This document shows, one piece after another, positions 21,647 through 22,915 of a DNA stretch of 22,915 nt (position 1 is its first letter; each line of letters begins with the position of its first letter). Made by a program: the position numbers and the translations under genes. The DNA is from Benthortus sp964440495 (GTDB taxonomy: Archaea > Thermoproteota > Nitrososphaeria_A > Caldarchaeales > Wolframiiraptoraceae), in contig CAYTSD010000019.1 of assembly GCA_964440495.1 (NCBI GenBank), positions 1 through 22,915 of the forward strand, given 5' to 3'. The notes beneath the pieces were generated by a model that did no database searches, was not told where the DNA came from, and saw only the letters and a list, made by a program, of their open reading frames with translations.

Positions 21647-22831
21647 ATGGAGGGGGGTAAGGTTGTTCTCGCATACTCGGGAGGCTTAGACTCGACGCTG
21701 ATCTCCATACTTCTCAGGGAGCGTTACGGCTTCAAGGAAGTTGTAGCCGTGTTGGTGGATGTCGGCCAAGGAGAGGCCGAGGTAAAGCTTGCTCTTGAGA
21801 GAGCTGAGAAACTCGGGCTCGACGTAAGATTCGTAGACGCGAGAGAAGAGTTCGTCAAAGACTATGTTCATAGATGTATAAAGGCGAATGGAAGCTATCA
21901 GGGCTACCCTCTTGGAACAAGCATGAGCAGAATCCTAATAGGAGTCAAAGCCGCTGAGATAGCGAGACAGGAAGGAGCCGAAGCCCTAGCTCATGGAGCA
22001 ACAGGTAAAGGAAACGACCAATTCAGGCTTGAGGCAGCCTTCCGATACATAGCTCCGGAAATAAAAGTCATAGTACCTGTAAGAGAACTAAATCTAACTA
22101 GGATACAGGAGGAAGAGATGCTGAAGAAATATGGAATAGAGATAAAGAAGGTTAAAGGAAAGATTGGGGGAGACATAAACCTCTGGTCGCACTCAATAGG
22201 AAGCGGACAGTTCGAAGACCTCTACACACAATGCCCAGACGAAGAATACTACTGGGTCAAACCCTTAAGCGAGGTTCCAGAGAGGTCGAAGGAGATTAAG
22301 ATAACATTCCAGAACGGAATCCCCGTTGAGGTAGATGGAATAAGAGACCCAGTTAAGATGATAGGGTATCTAAACGATGTTGGAGGAGCATACGGGATAG
22401 GGAAGATAGATATTCTCGAGGATGGGATAATAGGGTTCAAGTCGAGGGAAATCTATGAAGCCCCAGCCGCAACACTTCTCCTAGCAGCACACTCAGACCT
22501 CGAACACCTAACCCTGACAAAAGAACAGCTAAGACTAAAATCACAGATAGACTCAATCTGGAGCGACATAGTATATCATGGTCTATGGCTTCACCCGCTT
22601 AGAAAAGACCTCGACGCATTCATAGACTCAACTCAGAAATGGGTTAACGGAACACTAACTATAAGCCTACACAAGGGGTCATACACCATAATCAAGAGAG
22701 AGTCCGATGATGCACTCTTCGCACCTGAGATAAGAAGCCTCAAGACAGGAGGATTCAACCAGAGAGACTCAACCGGAGCCGTGAAAATCTACACACTGCC
22801 ACTCCAACTATACGGAAGAAAGAAAAGATAG
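21647..22831 (+). CDS. argG: Argininosuccinate synthase
   Basis: A 394-residue enzyme that joins citrulline and aspartate using ATP to make argininosuccinate, the step before argH. The PP-loop AYSGGLDST (9-17) binds ATP. SYQGYPLGTSMSRILIG and HGATGKGNDQFRLE are the citrulline and aspartate binding blocks, followed by DINLWSHSIGSGQFED and EAPAATLLLAAH. The length and order are standard for the family. The ATG at 21647 is supported by the TATA box 25 bases upstream. The gene order argH-argG is the reverse of the more frequent argGH. Confidence 0.97.
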   Translation: MEGGKVVLAYSGGLDSTLISILLRERYGFKEVVAVLVDVGQGEAEVKLALERAEKLGLDVRFVDAREEFVKDYVHRCIKANGSYQGYPLGTSMSRILIGVKAAEIARQEGAEALAHGATGKGNDQFRLEAAFRYIAPEIKVIVPVRELNLTRIQEEEMLKKYGIEIKKVKGKIGGDINLWSHSIGSGQFEDLYTQCPDEEYYWVKPLSEVPERSKEIKITFQNGIPVEVDGIRDPVKMIGYLNDVGGAYGIGKIDILEDGIIGFKSREIYEAPAATLLLAAHSDLEHLTLTKEQLRLKSQIDSIWSDIVYHGLWLHPLRKDLDAFIDSTQKWVNGTLTISLHKGSYTIIKRESDDALFAPEIRSLKTGGFNQRDSTGAVKIYTLPLQLYGRKKR

Positions 22832-22915
22832 AAGAACTTAACATCTCAATCTCTTCATAACTCATTCCTGCTGCTAAGCTTCCAAGAATGACTTCAACTG
22901 GTACACGGGTACCTT
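22755..22915 (-). CDS. DUF433 antitoxin-like fragment (partial, window edge)
   Basis: The minus strand entering from the window end reads GTRVPVEVILGSLAAGMSYE then EI, a close fit to the core of DUF433 proteins (VapB-like antitoxins, typically GTRIPV..VI...LAAGMS.EEI). The usual following segment (a Tyr-Pro-x-Leu turn, then D-I-x-A-A-L) is not seen. The frame instead continues as MLSSSIFSFF and runs 77 bases into the 3' end of argG before stopping at 22755. It may therefore be a truncated or decayed copy. The N-terminal part lies outside the window. If genuine, a toxin gene could lie nearby, outside the window. Confidence 0.4.
   Translation of the reverse strand, partial: GTRVPVEVILGSLAAGMSYEEIEMLSSSIFSFFRIVGVAVCRFSRLRLSLSG

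Noticed and set aside
1..22915. CRISPR arrays, rRNA genes or complete insertion sequences
   Set aside because: No regularly spaced repeats, rRNA-like stretches, transposase motifs or terminal inverted repeats were seen in the readable sequence.

Overview
The window is a piece of an archaeal genome, most likely from the Thermoproteota (TACK) branch, for example Nitrososphaeria/Caldarchaeales or Bathyarchaeia. The evidence is an archaeal core set: catalytic 20S proteasome beta subunit, the KH/beta-CASP termination nuclease FttA (aCPSF1), an LSm protein coupled to ribosomal protein eL37, an Lhr helicase, a UPF0282 protein, a tRNA-Leu with a short anticodon-loop intron, TATA boxes about 25 bases from start codons (leaderless transcripts), and a TackOD1 (Thaumarchaeal output domain 1) protein. 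Three runs of N (2025-2124, 8266-8365, 11635-11734) mark scaffold joins. Two of them have the same 55 bases on both sides, so they are probably false gaps whose true sequence is continuous.

Layout. 1-2400: end of a MOFRL glycerate 2-kinase, an acyl-CoA dehydrogenase, and a membrane/coiled-coil/zinc-ribbon protein cut by a gap. 2395-7640: a UPF0282 metallo-beta-lactamase-fold protein coupled to the zinc-ribbon protein, a small membrane protein, Lhr helicase, and an MFS transporter converging on it. 7640-10160: AT-rich accessory DNA with a Tat-exported glycoside hydrolase, bounded by a 17-base direct repeat. One repeat copy is the 3' end of tRNA-Leu(CAA), which makes this a probable tRNA-targeted insertion. 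10258-11845: a metallophosphoesterase and an FKBP-type prolyl isomerase split by a false gap. 11894-15937 (minus strand): TackOD1 regulator, processive GT2 glycosyltransferase and GT-C membrane glycosyltransferase, tightly spaced and with the FKBP gene following in the same direction. 15938-16376: a divergent small gene and hairpins. 16377-19920: proteasome beta, FttA, an unknown coiled-coil protein, LSm and eL37. 19977-22915: tRNA-Ala, argininosuccinate lyase, argininosuccinate synthase, and at the edge a minus-strand fragment like a DUF433 antitoxin.

How it fits together. Most of the window is housekeeping: protein turnover, transcription termination and RNA handling, translation, and the last two steps of arginine synthesis. 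The two accessory parts are the surface-glycan cluster (TackOD1 protein, GT2, GT-C) and the exported glycosidase inserted at the tRNA gene. The most novel-looking items are the TackOD1 protein with a degenerate nuclease-like C-terminus heading a glycosyltransferase cluster, sharing a TATA region with an unrecognised 54-residue divergent gene, and the 1.6 kb integrase-less insertion carrying the glycoside hydrolase.
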